Shown here: piece after piece, positions 24,376-32,932 of the stretch
Numbering within the stretch: position 1 is the first letter of the stretch
How the letters are laid out: each line of letters begins with the position of its first letter
Source of the DNA: Rhodobacteraceae bacterium LMO-JJ12
GTDB taxonomy: Bacteria > Pseudomonadota > Alphaproteobacteria > Rhodobacterales > Rhodobacteraceae
Reading direction: 5' to 3'
Length of the DNA: 35,699 nt
NCBI GenBank assembly: GCA_021555075.1
Contig: JAKGBX010000006.1
Coordinates: 1-35,699 of the forward strand
Translations under genes and position numbers: made by a program
The notes under the pieces: model-generated
What the model was told of the DNA's origin: nothing
The model's database searches: none
Seen by the model: only the letters and a program-made list of their open reading frames with translations

Positions 24376-25661
24376 CAGGCGCGCGGCCCTTTTTTGGCAG
24401 GGCTGCTTTTGGCCTTGCCTGATCGCGATGCGGGTTTCTTGGCCGCCTGCGTCTTTGCCGCGCCGGTTTTCGGCGCCACTGTCCCAAGCTGCCCGATTGC
24501 GTCGCTCATGCGCGATGTGATGGTTTGCAGCAACCTGTCCTGGCTCTGCTTTTCCTCCAGCAGCGTTTGATATTTTGTTTGCAGGTCTTTCAGATCGCCC
24601 GCCTGCAACGCCTGCAAACGCAGGCTTGTACCCAGGGCATCGCGGGCCTTGTCGCGTTCGGCCTCAAGGCTGGCCCTGTGGCTCGCTTGCGTCTTCAGGT
24701 CGGCTTGCAGCGTCGTGATACGCTCATTCGCCTGCGTCAGCCGGGTTTCGATCTCGCCCTTTTCGCGCTTCACCACCTCAAGGGATTTTTCGGCACCCTT
24801 CAGCTTTTCCCGCACCTCGGCCATCTGCGCGCTCTGCTGGCTGGCGGTCTGCCTGCCCTCGCGGACAAAGGCCTCCAACTCCGCGATGCGCTCTTTCGCC
24901 TGCGTCAGCGCATCTTGCGACTGCGTCAGCTGCTGCGCCAGCCCGGTGCGCTCATCGCCAAGCACGGCAAGGGACTCTTCCGCGCGGCTCAGCTTCTCTT
25001 TCAGCGCGCTCAGGGCGCGGGCCTGATGATCCAGAGACATCCAGTATTCGGGGAAATCGGGATCGTCGCTGTTGCAGGCCTCCAGCCGATACCCCAGGGC
25101 CTCGATCATCCCCACCAGGTCCTCGGCGCTGTCGGACGCGCTGTAAAGCGGTTGCGCCCCACAGCGCAGAGAGATGAATTCAAACGGGGTATCGTCGCGT
25201 CCGAGCTGCGACAGGATCCTGGCCTCGCTGCCGGGGCTGTCGAGATGCAGGATATGCCGGGCCTTGCCCTCGCCCGACAGGCCAAGATCGGCCAGCAGCG
25301 AGGTCAGCGTGCGGGTTTCCACGGTGCGCTGACCGGTTTCGCGCAGGCCGGGAAAAAGCTCCGTCAAGGCGCCGGGCGGCGACAGGCTGGACAGGTCCGG
25401 CAGGTTGAACACATGCAGCGGCGCCTGGCCCTCCTGATCGCTGATCGCCAGAGGATAGAGCACACAGCGCGGATCGGTCGCGATGCGGGCTTTCAACTCC
25501 ATCGTCGCCTCCAGCAGCGGTTCCACCAGAACGATGCGTTCGGCCCCAAGCGCCAGAACCGGCGCCAGCCGTTGGCCTTCGCCGGCCCCCAGATAGACAA
25601 TCGTGCCCAGCTTGTGCCTGGCATCAGCGCCTTGCAGATGTGCCTGCCATGTGCCGTTCAT
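24375..25661 (-). CDS. FkbM-like methyltransferase domain fused to a long coiled coil
   Basis: 428 aa. Residues ~1-210 resemble an FkbM-type SAM methyltransferase: GTIVYLGAGEGQRLAPVLAL for the SAM loop, VLVEPLLEATMELKARI, and HILHLDSPGSEARILSQL at the place where FkbM proteins have a D-x-E-G-x-E motif, here D-S-P-G-S-E. The altered motif makes activity uncertain. Residues ~213-380 are an almost unbroken coiled coil (AEESLAVLGDERTGLAQQLT and on). The tail is Lys/Ala/Ser-rich (KTQAAKKPASRSGKAKSSPA), histone-H1-like in composition, perhaps binding nucleic acid or acidic polymer. It lies between the coiled-coil gene (10 nt) and the sulfotransferase gene (1-nt overlap). Confidence 0.72.
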   Translation of the reverse strand: MNGTWQAHLQGADARHKLGTIVYLGAGEGQRLAPVLALGAERIVLVEPLLEATMELKARIATDPRCVLYPLAISDQEGQAPLHVFNLPDLSSLSPPGALTELFPGLRETGQRTVETRTLTSLLADLGLSGEGKARHILHLDSPGSEARILSQLGRDDTPFEFISLRCGAQPLYSASDSAEDLVGMIEALGYRLEACNSDDPDFPEYWMSLDHQARALSALKEKLSRAEESLAVLGDERTGLAQQLTQSQDALTQAKERIAELEAFVREGRQTASQQSAQMAEVREKLKGAEKSLEVVKREKGEIETRLTQANERITTLQADLKTQASHRASLEAERDKARDALGTSLRLQALQAGDLKDLQTKYQTLLEEKQSQDRLLQTITSRMSDAIGQLGTVAPKTGAAKTQAAKKPASRSGKAKSSPAKKGPRA

Positions 25662-25671
25662 CTTGTCGCCT

Positions 25672-26760
25672 TCATCGTTTGAACAGGGATTTCAGCTTAC
25701 CCAGCCGCGCCACCATCCGGTATGTGCGCGACGACAGCACCGTCTGTAACTGCGCTTCGGTGTACGAAAGCTGCTCTCTCAGTTGGTTTTTCACAGCCGC
25801 CTGGCGGTTCTTTTCAGCAGTCATTTCCAGTACCCGCGCATGGGCCGTGGCGGTCTTCCTGCGCTGGCTTTGCACGGTGTCTTCCATCTTGCGCAGATCC
25901 GCATGCCGGGCCTGCGCGTCATCTTGCGCCTGCTGCACCTGCTGCATCAACGTGCTCTGCCGGGCCTGTGCCTCGGCGGTCTGCTGTTGCAGCCGGGCCT
26001 GTGTTTGCGACATCTGTTCCTGCAATTGATCAATCTGGCCGTCTTTCGCGTCCACCTGCTGTTGCAGGGCGCGCATCTCGGCGGTCAGATTGTCAGACTT
26101 GCGGCGCAAAAACCGCTCGGCCTCTTCAAACCGGGCGTTGCTGTCGGCCATCTGCGATCGCAGCGCCTCGGCCTCGGCCTGAAGCTTCTGATAGGTGTGA
26201 AAGGCATCATCGGCCCCGATCCCGGCCTGCGGCGCACCATTGGACAGGTCTATGGCGCTGGCCTGCATCTCGGCCACAAGCTTGCGCGTTTCGGGCGCCT
26301 GCATGCGGATATAATCCGCCAGCACACCCAGCATCGGATCAGGCGGCGCAGGCCGCAGCAGGGCAAGCCCCTTGCCCGTGGCCTGCTCAAAACCGTGCTG
26401 CGTGGTGAAAACATCCGGATAGGCGGTGATCATGGCGCGCTCGATCAGCAACGTGCGGCGCCGGAACTGGCGCACCATCGCCATCAGCCCAAGCGCGTCC
26501 GCCTGCCAGGCCGCCAGCGCCTGTGACAGGCTCTCATACTGCGCCATCCGGCGGTTCAGAAAATCCAGCGGGGTTTCAAACAGGACCAGCGCCTTCAGCC
26601 CGGGCGTTTGGCGCAACAAGACCTGCGCGACCTCCAGAGAGACACCGCTCTGCAGGCGATCATCCGCAAGCAGAGCCTGACACACCGCATCATGCGCCTG
26701 ATCCAGAGTGTTCGGACAGGTCAGAATCAGCGGCTCAAGCTCGCCAGTCGTGACAGACAT
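25672..26760 (-). CDS. coiled-coil protein with globular N-terminal domain
   Basis: About 362 aa from the ATG at 26758-26760; a GTG at 26769 is in frame. Residues ~1-170 are globular (LEPLILTCPNTLDQAHDAVC; VLFETPLDFLNRRMAQYESL) and recall sulfotransferase-adjacent helpers, but I find no catalytic motif. Residues ~185-340 are a Gln-rich coiled coil. The end VLSSRTYRMVARLGKLKSLF parallels the SSTSWKITRPLR tail of the 15031 protein (Ser-Ser, aromatic, basic, hydrophobic). It heads the operon 26760 to 23431. Role unknown; a scaffold for the following methyltransferase-like and sulfotransferase-like proteins is plausible. Confidence 0.7.
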   Translation of the reverse strand: MSVTTGELEPLILTCPNTLDQAHDAVCQALLADDRLQSGVSLEVAQVLLRQTPGLKALVLFETPLDFLNRRMAQYESLSQALAAWQADALGLMAMVRQFRRRTLLIERAMITAYPDVFTTQHGFEQATGKGLALLRPAPPDPMLGVLADYIRMQAPETRKLVAEMQASAIDLSNGAPQAGIGADDAFHTYQKLQAEAEALRSQMADSNARFEEAERFLRRKSDNLTAEMRALQQQVDAKDGQIDQLQEQMSQTQARLQQQTAEAQARQSTLMQQVQQAQDDAQARHADLRKMEDTVQSQRRKTATAHARVLEMTAEKNRQAAVKNQLREQLSYTEAQLQTVLSSRTYRMVARLGKLKSLFKR

Positions 26761-26906
26761 CAAGGGCACCCCATCGTGTAAAACTGTTATTGCCGCTCAC
26801 GTTTCGTGGTGCCCAATCTGTGTTCCGGCAATCGTTTTATCGGTAATCTGAGCAGCAGATCCTGATAACTGCATACCTTTTGGATGCCGGGGTTGTCTAG
26901 CGCACG

Positions 26907-26924
26907 CCGGCTTCAAAAAGCCGG
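26907..26924. promoter_or_regulatory. 7-bp hairpin in divergent gap 26761-27017
   Basis: CCGGCTT (26907-26913), loop CAAA, AAGCCGG (26918-26924). It lies between the divergent starts at 26760 and 27018. Followed on neither strand by a clear T-run, so it is more likely an operator than a terminator. No convincing -35/-10 pair was found in this 257-bp gap. Confidence 0.35.
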
Positions 26925-27017
26925 GGCAGGTTGCTAGAACCTTTCGGAATGAACTTCGCTCACGCGTTTGTCTTGAAACGCTTTAATTACGCTCAAGCGA
27001 TCGCATAGAGGATTGCC

Positions 27018-28040
27018 ATGATTTCGGTTCACCCCTTCGGCCGCTATTCGCATCGCCAGCCCCTGGCCTATGCCCCCCTGCAGGTGGCCTGCGCCGGCAA
27101 TATCGCCCTGAGTGATGATTTCGCCGCCGCCGATATTGTTCTGGTGTCCCACAACAAGGATCTGCTGGAAGGCGGCGCGCAGCTGCAACAGAGGCTCAAG
27201 CCGCATCAGCGTCTGGTCATGCTCTCCGAAGAACCGCTGTGGGATACCGTCTGGTTCAACGATCCGCTCACCCGGGTGCAGAGCCATGACACGCAAAACG
27301 GGCCGCTGACGCTGACCGTGCTCAACCACCACACCAGCGGGATCTATGACTTTGACCGCATCCCCTATTTCCTGCTGACCGAGTGGAGCTTCTTCGTGCG
27401 CTATTCCACGTGGTTTGCCCGCAATGCACAGCGCAGCATTGCCGACTGGCGCCACCGCTGGGAGCATCCCGAACATGATGTGGCCTTTCTGGCCGAGCTG
27501 CGCCAGGACGAGATTTTCGATATCCGCCATGATGCCCATGATCTCTATGGCCTGGGGGCGCATCGCACTCGGATTGCGCTGAGTTGCAATGGCCCGCGGG
27601 TGCTGCGCTCCGGGGCGGGCTGGAACACATTGCCGCCGCGTCAGGATCTGGACGACTGGCACATGCAGAAATTCCTTGATCTCGACGGCAAGTGCCGCCT
27701 GATGTCGGCCATCGAGAACACCCACCAGAACGCCTATGTGACCGAGAAGATATTCGATGCCTTCGCCATTGGCGCCATCCCGCTTTATATCGCCGGAGCG
27801 CAGCATCGGGTGCATGACCTGGTGCCTAATGAGGCATTTGTGAACCTGGTCGGCCTCTCGCCACAAGAGGCGGCGGCAAGGATCATGGCGTTCAAACTGA
27901 CACCCGAGCGGCTTGAGGCCTTTGTCGAGACCCAGGCGCGATTTGCCGCGCTGTTCTCGGACCCCGAGCCATGGCAGGCCGAGCTTGACCGCGTCGCGGC
28001 GGCACTGGTTGTTGAATTCGGCCGGGTTTTGGAACAGTAA
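27018..28040 (+). CDS. GT10 family fucosyltransferase
   Basis: 340 aa. GAGGA lies five bases before the ATG. The signature of GT10 alpha-1,3/4-fucosyltransferases is at about residues 231-260: AIENTHQNAYVTEKIFDAF followed by GAIPLYIAG, matching the family pattern F/I-E-N-S..-YVTEK-(L/I)-x-A-(L/F)-x-x-G-x-(V/I)-P-(V/I)-Y. Upstream, LVMLSEEPLWDTVWFND fits the acceptor-side domain. It would transfer L-fucose from GDP-fucose, which gmd, fcl and manC in this window supply. Bacterial GT10 enzymes outside Helicobacter and Bacteroides are less studied. A weak hairpin (28041-28057) follows the stop. Confidence 0.87.
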   Translation: MISVHPFGRYSHRQPLAYAPLQVACAGNIALSDDFAAADIVLVSHNKDLLEGGAQLQQRLKPHQRLVMLSEEPLWDTVWFNDPLTRVQSHDTQNGPLTLTVLNHHTSGIYDFDRIPYFLLTEWSFFVRYSTWFARNAQRSIADWRHRWEHPEHDVAFLAELRQDEIFDIRHDAHDLYGLGAHRTRIALSCNGPRVLRSGAGWNTLPPRQDLDDWHMQKFLDLDGKCRLMSAIENTHQNAYVTEKIFDAFAIGAIPLYIAGAQHRVHDLVPNEAFVNLVGLSPQEAAARIMAFKLTPERLEAFVETQARFAALFSDPEPWQAELDRVAAALVVEFGRVLEQ

Positions 28041-28128
28041 GACCCGACGGGTTTTAACCCCAAGGAACAGAACGCGCCGACAGGGCCGGTGCGCGATGAT
28101 CCGGGTCAGCGGCTTTTGAGGACAGGCA

Positions 28129-28683
28129 ATGAAGATTGAAGAGACCATTCTGCCGGGGGTTCTGGTTCTGACACCGGACCGGTTCGGCGATCATCGCGGC
28201 TGGTTCAGCGAAAGCTGGAATCGCACCCGGATGCAAAAGGCCGGGCTGGATTATGACTTCGTGCAGGACAATCATTCGCTTTCCGCCCAGGCCGGAACGC
28301 TGCGCGGGCTGCATTTTCAGATCCCCCCGCATGAACAGGTCAAGCTGGTGCGTTGCGGGCGCGGCGCGCTCTATGATGTGGCGGTGGATATCCGCAAGGG
28401 GTCGCCGACATATGGCCAATGGGTGGGCGAGGTTCTGACCCCCGACAATGGCCGCCAGTTGCTGATCCCTGACGGCTTCGCCCATGGGTTTGTCACCCTG
28501 AGCGCGCAAAGCGAGGTGATCTACAAGGTGGCGGGCGCCTATGAAAAGGCCGCCGAAGGCGCCATCCGCTGGGACAGCTGCGCCATCCGCTGGCCCTGGG
28601 CCTATGATGTCGAGTTGAAAGAGGCTGATGCCACGGCACCTACCCTGGCCGAATTCGACAGCCCGTTCGTGTGGAAAGGCTGA
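28129..28683 (+). CDS. rmlC: dTDP-4-dehydrorhamnose 3,5-epimerase
   Basis: 184 aa, normal length. GAGGACAGG precedes the ATG. The cupin fold is marked by DHRGWFSESWNRTRMQKAGL, the catalytic His region SLSAQAGTLRGLHFQIPPHE with VKLVRCGRGALYDVAVDIRK, and IPDGFAHGFVTLSAQSEVIY with the catalytic Tyr further along in the KVAGAYEK segment. It epimerises dTDP-4-keto-6-deoxyglucose at C3 and C5. The gene is 3 nt from rmlB. rmlD and rmlA, often in the same operon, are missing from the window. Confidence 0.96.
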   Translation: MKIEETILPGVLVLTPDRFGDHRGWFSESWNRTRMQKAGLDYDFVQDNHSLSAQAGTLRGLHFQIPPHEQVKLVRCGRGALYDVAVDIRKGSPTYGQWVGEVLTPDNGRQLLIPDGFAHGFVTLSAQSEVIYKVAGAYEKAAEGAIRWDSCAIRWPWAYDVELKEADATAPTLAEFDSPFVWKG

Positions 28684-28686
28684 GCC

Positions 28687-29727
28687 ATGAAGCTTCTGGT
28701 TACCGGCGGGGCAGGGTTCATCGGGTCGGCCGTGGTGCGTCTGGCGATTGCGCGCGGCCATGAGGTCATCAATCTGGATGCGCTGACCTATGCCGCCTGT
28801 CTGGAAAATGTCGCCTCGGTGGCCGACAGCCCGCTTTACAGCTTCGAGCAGGCCGATATCCGCGACCCCGACACGCTGGCGCGCATCTTTGCCGCCCATG
28901 CGCCCGAAGCGGTTCTGCATCTGGCCGCGGAATCCCATGTCGACCGTTCGATCGACGGGCCGGGCGCCTTCATCGAAACCAACATCACCGGCACCTACAA
29001 TCTGTTGCAGGCGGCGCGCAGCCATTGGGAGACCCGGGGGCGCCCTGAAAGTTTCCGCTTTCATCACGTCTCGACCGATGAGGTCTTTGGCAGCCTCGGC
29101 GCCACCGGCGCGTTCACCGAAGACACCGCCTATGATCCGCGCTCGCCCTATTCCGCCTCCAAGGCCGCCAGCGACCACCTGGTGCGCGCCTGGCACGAAA
29201 CCTACGGCCTGCCGGTGCTGCTGACCAATTGCTCCAACAATTACGGCCCCTTCCATTTCCCCGAAAAGCTGGTGCCGGTGGTGATCCTGAACGCGCTGGC
29301 GGGCAAACCCCTGCCGATCTATGGCAATGGTGCCAATGTGCGCGACTGGCTTTATGTCGAAGACCATGCCGATGCGCTGCTCTGTGTCCTGCAAGGCGGG
29401 CAGGTCGGGCGCAGCTATAATATCGGCGGCGAGAGCGAGCGCACGAATCTCGACCTGGTGCGCATGATCTGCGCCATTCTGGATGAAAAACGCCCCGGTG
29501 CGCGCCCCTACGGCGATCTCATCACCTTTGTCGCCGACCGCCCCGGCCATGATGCCCGCTATGCCATCGATCCCACCCGAATTCGCGACGAACTGGGCTG
29601 GCGGCCCTCTGTCACGCTGCAAGAGGGGCTGGAAAGAACCGTTCAGTGGTATCTCGACAATGAGGTCTGGTGGCGTGCCTTGCAGGCGCGCGAGGGTGTG
29701 GGCCAGCGCCTGGGTGTTTCACCCTGA
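28687..29727 (+). CDS. rmlB: dTDP-glucose 4,6-dehydratase
   Basis: 346 aa. [20 protein letters not shown] carries the NAD-binding GxxGxx[21 protein letters not shown], the TDEVFGSLG active-site segment (Thr-Asp-Glu) and [20 protein letters not shown] (YxxxK) are diagnostic of Rml[21 protein letters not shown] follows, as does [14 protein letters not shown]. It dehydrates dTDP-glucose to dTDP-4-keto-6-deoxyglucose. It is cotranscribed with rmlC and convergent with the permease fusion gene. The product can lead to rhamnose or to other dTDP-6-deoxysugars, so rhamnose as end product is inferred. Confidence 0.96.
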   Translation: MKLLVTGGAGFIGSAVVRLAIARGHEVINLDALTYAACLENVASVADSPLYSFEQADIRDPDTLARIFAAHAPEAVLHLAAESHVDRSIDGPGAFIETNITGTYNLLQAARSHWETRGRPESFRFHHVSTDEVFGSLGATGAFTEDTAYDPRSPYSASKAASDHLVRAWHETYGLPVLLTNCSNNYGPFHFPEKLVPVVILNALAGKPLPIYGNGANVRDWLYVEDHADALLCVLQGGQVGRSYNIGGESERTNLDLVRMICAILDEKRPGARPYGDLITFVADRPGHDARYAIDPTRIRDELGWRPSVTLQEGLERTVQWYLDNEVWWRALQAREGVGQRLGVSP

Positions 29728-29760
29728 AGCGTTTCCCGCCCCCGGCCCGCACGGGTCGGA

Positions 29761-29790
29761 TATTTCAGGCCCGTTTATTTCAGACCCGTT
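29761..29790. repeat. 15-bp tandem direct repeat between convergent genes
   Basis: TATTTCAGGCCCGTT (29761-29775) and TATTTCAGACCCGTT (29776-29790) are adjacent copies with one mismatch, in the 71-nt gap between the rmlB and permease-fusion stops. The gap probably holds both terminators, though no clean T-tailed hairpin is seen. Confidence 0.8.
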
Positions 29791-29798
29791 GAAACGGC

Positions 29799-32700
29799 TC
29801 AGTGACGTGTGACCTGGTAGAGCGCGCCTGCCGCCAGCGGGCCGGTGATCCCGGTTGTTGCCCCATCAGGCCAGCGGATGGTGACCGCCTCGGCCTGCGG
29901 CGCACCGCCAAGGCCAAACACCGCGCCCGGCGCATCAAACGACATGAAACCGCCGCCAAGCTGAAGCTCGCGGCTCAGGCTCGTGCCATCCTCCAGGCTC
30001 AGGCTGATCTGCGCCCCGATGGCGTCACGGTTGGCGCGCGCATCACTCAGACGTATCGCCAGGCGCGTGCCCTGCGCCCCGTTGGTGAACAGCACCAGCG
30101 GCCCGTTGACCGGGTGGCTCACCATGTCCGCATCGCCATCGCCATCAACATCAAAGGCGGTGGCCGAGGCGGTCATCAGATAATCCTCCAGCCCTGCGGG
30201 CCCCGAGCGTTCGTGAAACTGCCCCTGGCCATCGTTTTCGAAATAGAGGTTGGAGGGGCTGACCTCATTGGGCACCCAGGTGCCATTGACGATATAGACA
30301 TCCAGATCGCCATCCAGATCGAAATCTTCCAGCTTGGTGTCCCAGCTCCAACCGCCGACATCAAGCCCGCGATTCTCGGCGCTGTCGTCATAGGCACTCT
30401 CGCGCCATTCCAGCAGCACGTTGGAGCGCAGGATCTGGGGATGAGACAGCGCGATTTCTTCCGCCGTGGGCTGACGGGTAGGGGCGAAATGCAACCGGCA
30501 ATAGGCCTGCGCAATATCCTGCCCCTTGGGGATCAGCTCGCAGAGCTTGGGGTCGCGTTTCTGGATCGCCAGATCCTTGACCAGCATGGCGCGGCATTCC
30601 TCACGGTTGCGCCCCGTCAGCTCCAGACATCTGGCGGCATAGGTCGGATCAAAGCTGTTGCCCGACTTGTACCAGCGCTTGATTGCCATGTTGGCCTCAC
30701 AGGTGGCGCGCGCCGTCTCGTCCTCGATTGCGCTGCAATAGAGATCGAGATCCTGCATCTTCAGCGTCTCGCTGACACCCGAAGAGCGCCCGGCGATCTG
30801 CGCCATGTAGATGTCGGGGCGCGCCGCCCCGGTGAGATCACCGGTCTTGATCGCCATGGTGGTGGTGGTGGTCTGCGGGATCAGCCCGGAGTCATGTGCG
30901 ATCATGCTCAGCCCGCCGGCCCCGTCGCCGAGATAGAAATAATCGGGGACGTCGAAATCATTGCCCACGATCAGATCGGCATGCGCATCGCCATTGATGT
31001 CGGACCACAGGATCGACAGCGTCTCGCCCGGAATACCCGGCAGGTCGGTGGTGCGAAACTGGCTCTGGCCGTCCTTGCGCCCGTCATTCCACAGGATGCG
31101 GTTGCGGCTTTCCTCTCCCGGAATGCGCCGATACCAGCCCGCCGCCCAGTTGCCCACGGCAATATCGAGATACCCGTTGCCATCGGCATCGGCCAGGCTC
31201 AGCGCCATGGCCAGCGGCGCATCCTCCCGGTTGGGCAGGCGCTGCGGCGCCTCGGGGCCAAAGACCCCCTCCACATTGCGCCACAGCCACAGCCCGTCAA
31301 GATAGGTCGCAATCACCAGATCGGGCCAGCCGTCATTGTCCATATCGGCCAGCGCCGCGTTGAACACCGGTTTATCGGCAAACGGTCCCGCCTCACCGGT
31401 GCGCGTGAAGTTCCCGGCGCCGTCATTGGCATAGAAATAGAGCCCCTTTTCGGTCGAGGCGATGACCAGATCCATATCGCCGTCGCGGTCAAAATCGCCG
31501 CTGCTCAGGCTGCGCCCCTCCCAGAACGGCGGCCACATGTCGCGAAACGAAAACTCCAGCGGCTTGTCGATACCTGCATTGATCGCTTCGGTGCGGCTGA
31601 AAAGCTGCGCCCCCGGCGGTGAGGGCGGGGTCAGCGGCACCGCCGTAACGGTGATGTTTTCGGCATCCTCCCCGGTCACCGCCCAGTGATCGGCCTCCGC
31701 CGCCATGGCAGCGCCCCAGCCGGGGCCCTGTTGCGGCAGCGATCCCTGCAACAGCATCTCGAGCGCGCGATCGCTCTGCCAGCGGTGATAGGTCTCGGCC
31801 ACTCCCCCGGCCAACATGCCCAGCACCGCCACCGAAGCGGCCAGCATCCAGGCCGCCCGCGGCCCCACCGATGTGGCGACGATGAAATAGGAATAGATGC
31901 TGAACGCGCCCAGGGTGAACAACAGCGCCATCACATAGCCATGGCTCAGCCCCAGCCCCAGCAGCGTCGCCGTCACCACCACGTCAAACGCGATGGGCAC
32001 CGGCAAAAACACCCCGACAAGCGCAATCACCACCAGCGCCAGCACCGAAAACGGCAAGGTCAGGATCATGTCCTGGGGCAGCAATGTCGCCATCAGCGCG
32101 CCCAGCAGCCCCGCCAGCAGCATCAGCGGCACGGTCAGCTTGATGATGTACCACAGGTTTTTCAGATAGGTGGTGAACACGCCGATGATGGCCTGCAAAG
32201 CCGGTTCCGGGCCGGTGGCCGGGCTCATATCCGCCCCCGGCCATATCGGCCCGGCGGGCACATCACGCGCATCCACCAGTATCTCGCGCATCGGCAGAAC
32301 CCGACAGATCAGCGGCACCACAACCAGGATCACCAGCAGGCTGAAGCCGATCTTGAGCCCCACCATATAGGCCGGCAAAAGCGAAAACAGCATGGTCAGC
32401 ACCACCGGGTTGAGCGTCGGTGAGGCGATCATCGCCGAAAGCGTGGTTTCGGCGCGCAGCCCGGCCGAATACATCCCCTTGGCAATCGGCGCGGCACAAT
32501 TGACGCAGACACCCAGCGGCGTGCCGATGATCAGCCCCAGCAGCGAATTGGCAAAACCGCCCGCAAAGCTGCGCCGTTGCAGATAGCTGGCTGCGGTCAG
32601 GAAGGCGGCGGCGAACAGCACGCCGAACGTCATGCCCTTCTTGTTGGTGTTGACCCAGTTCAGCGTCGACCAGAACACCCGTTCGAAAAAGCCCGCCCCG

Positions 32701-32894
32701 TCGGGGACTGCGAACTTGGCCTCGAAACTCAGACTGTCCTCAAGCTGGATCGCCCCCGCCATCATCGCCTTCTCATCAAGCGCGGGATAGCGCGAGCCGG
32801 TCCAGAACAGATAGGCCAGAATTACCACGATCAGGGCAGCAAGGAAAAACCGTTTGCGATGCGCCGGAGCGAGAACATCAGAAAAATACGTCAT
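29799..32894 (-). CDS. ArsP-like permease fused to FG-GAP beta-propeller and ASPIC/UnbV domain
   Basis: 1031 aa. A first membrane helix (~16-31) is followed by a ~50-residue loop, then about seven to eight helices to ~366. The permease core GTPLGVCVNCAAPIAKGMYS (125-143) and MIASPTLNPVVLTMLF match the DUF318/ArsP_1 permease pattern (compare C-x-C-G-x-x-P-I-A and ASP-x-x-N-P), with two Cys three apart. From ~465 come FG-GAP/VCBS calcium-type repeats (GDFDRDGDMDLVIAS, ADMDNDGWPDLVIAT, ADADGNGYLDIAVGN, FDLDGDLDVYIVNG, FDVDGDGDADMV). Between these is a Cys-rich helical insert (LYCSAIEDETARATCEANM to AYCRLHF). The end GGGFMSFDAPGAVFGLGG with VTIRWPDGA is ASPIC/UnbV-like. Transport substrate unknown; the propeller should face the periplasm. 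No good ribosome-binding site is seen. Confidence 0.85.
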   Translation of the reverse strand: MTYFSDVLAPAHRKRFFLAALIVVILAYLFWTGSRYPALDEKAMMAGAIQLEDSLSFEAKFAVPDGAGFFERVFWSTLNWVNTNKKGMTFGVLFAAAFLTAASYLQRRSFAGGFANSLLGLIIGTPLGVCVNCAAPIAKGMYSAGLRAETTLSAMIASPTLNPVVLTMLFSLLPAYMVGLKIGFSLLVILVVVPLICRVLPMREILVDARDVPAGPIWPGADMSPATGPEPALQAIIGVFTTYLKNLWYIIKLTVPLMLLAGLLGALMATLLPQDMILTLPFSVLALVVIALVGVFLPVPIAFDVVVTATLLGLGLSHGYVMALLFTLGAFSIYSYFIVATSVGPRAAWMLAASVAVLGMLAGGVAETYHRWQSDRALEMLLQGSLPQQGPGWGAAMAAEADHWAVTGEDAENITVTAVPLTPPSPPGAQLFSRTEAINAGIDKPLEFSFRDMWPPFWEGRSLSSGDFDRDGDMDLVIASTEKGLYFYANDGAGNFTRTGEAGPFADKPVFNAALADMDNDGWPDLVIATYLDGLWLWRNVEGVFGPEAPQRLPNREDAPLAMALSLADADGNGYLDIAVGNWAAGWYRRIPGEESRNRILWNDGRKDGQSQFRTTDLPGIPGETLSILWSDINGDAHADLIVGNDFDVPDYFYLGDGAGGLSMIAHDSGLIPQTTTTTMAIKTGDLTGAARPDIYMAQIAGRSSGVSETLKMQDLDLYCSAIEDETARATCEANMAIKRWYKSGNSFDPTYAARCLELTGRNREECRAMLVKDLAIQKRDPKLCELIPKGQDIAQAYCRLHFAPTRQPTAEEIALSHPQILRSNVLLEWRESAYDDSAENRGLDVGGWSWDTKLEDFDLDGDLDVYIVNGTWVPNEVSPSNLYFENDGQGQFHERSGPAGLEDYLMTASATAFDVDGDGDADMVSHPVNGPLVLFTNGAQGTRLAIRLSDARANRDAIGAQISLSLEDGTSLSRELQLGGGFMSFDAPGAVFGLGGAPQAEAVTIRWPDGATTGITGPLAAGALYQVTRH

Positions 32895-32932
32895 AATGGG
32901 ATCATTTCAATGAATATAAGAAACTGGCACCA

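Noticed and set aside
28054-29622. 522-codon minus-strand open frame opposite rmlC-rmlB
   Set aside because: Same reason: antisense shadow of two certain genes.
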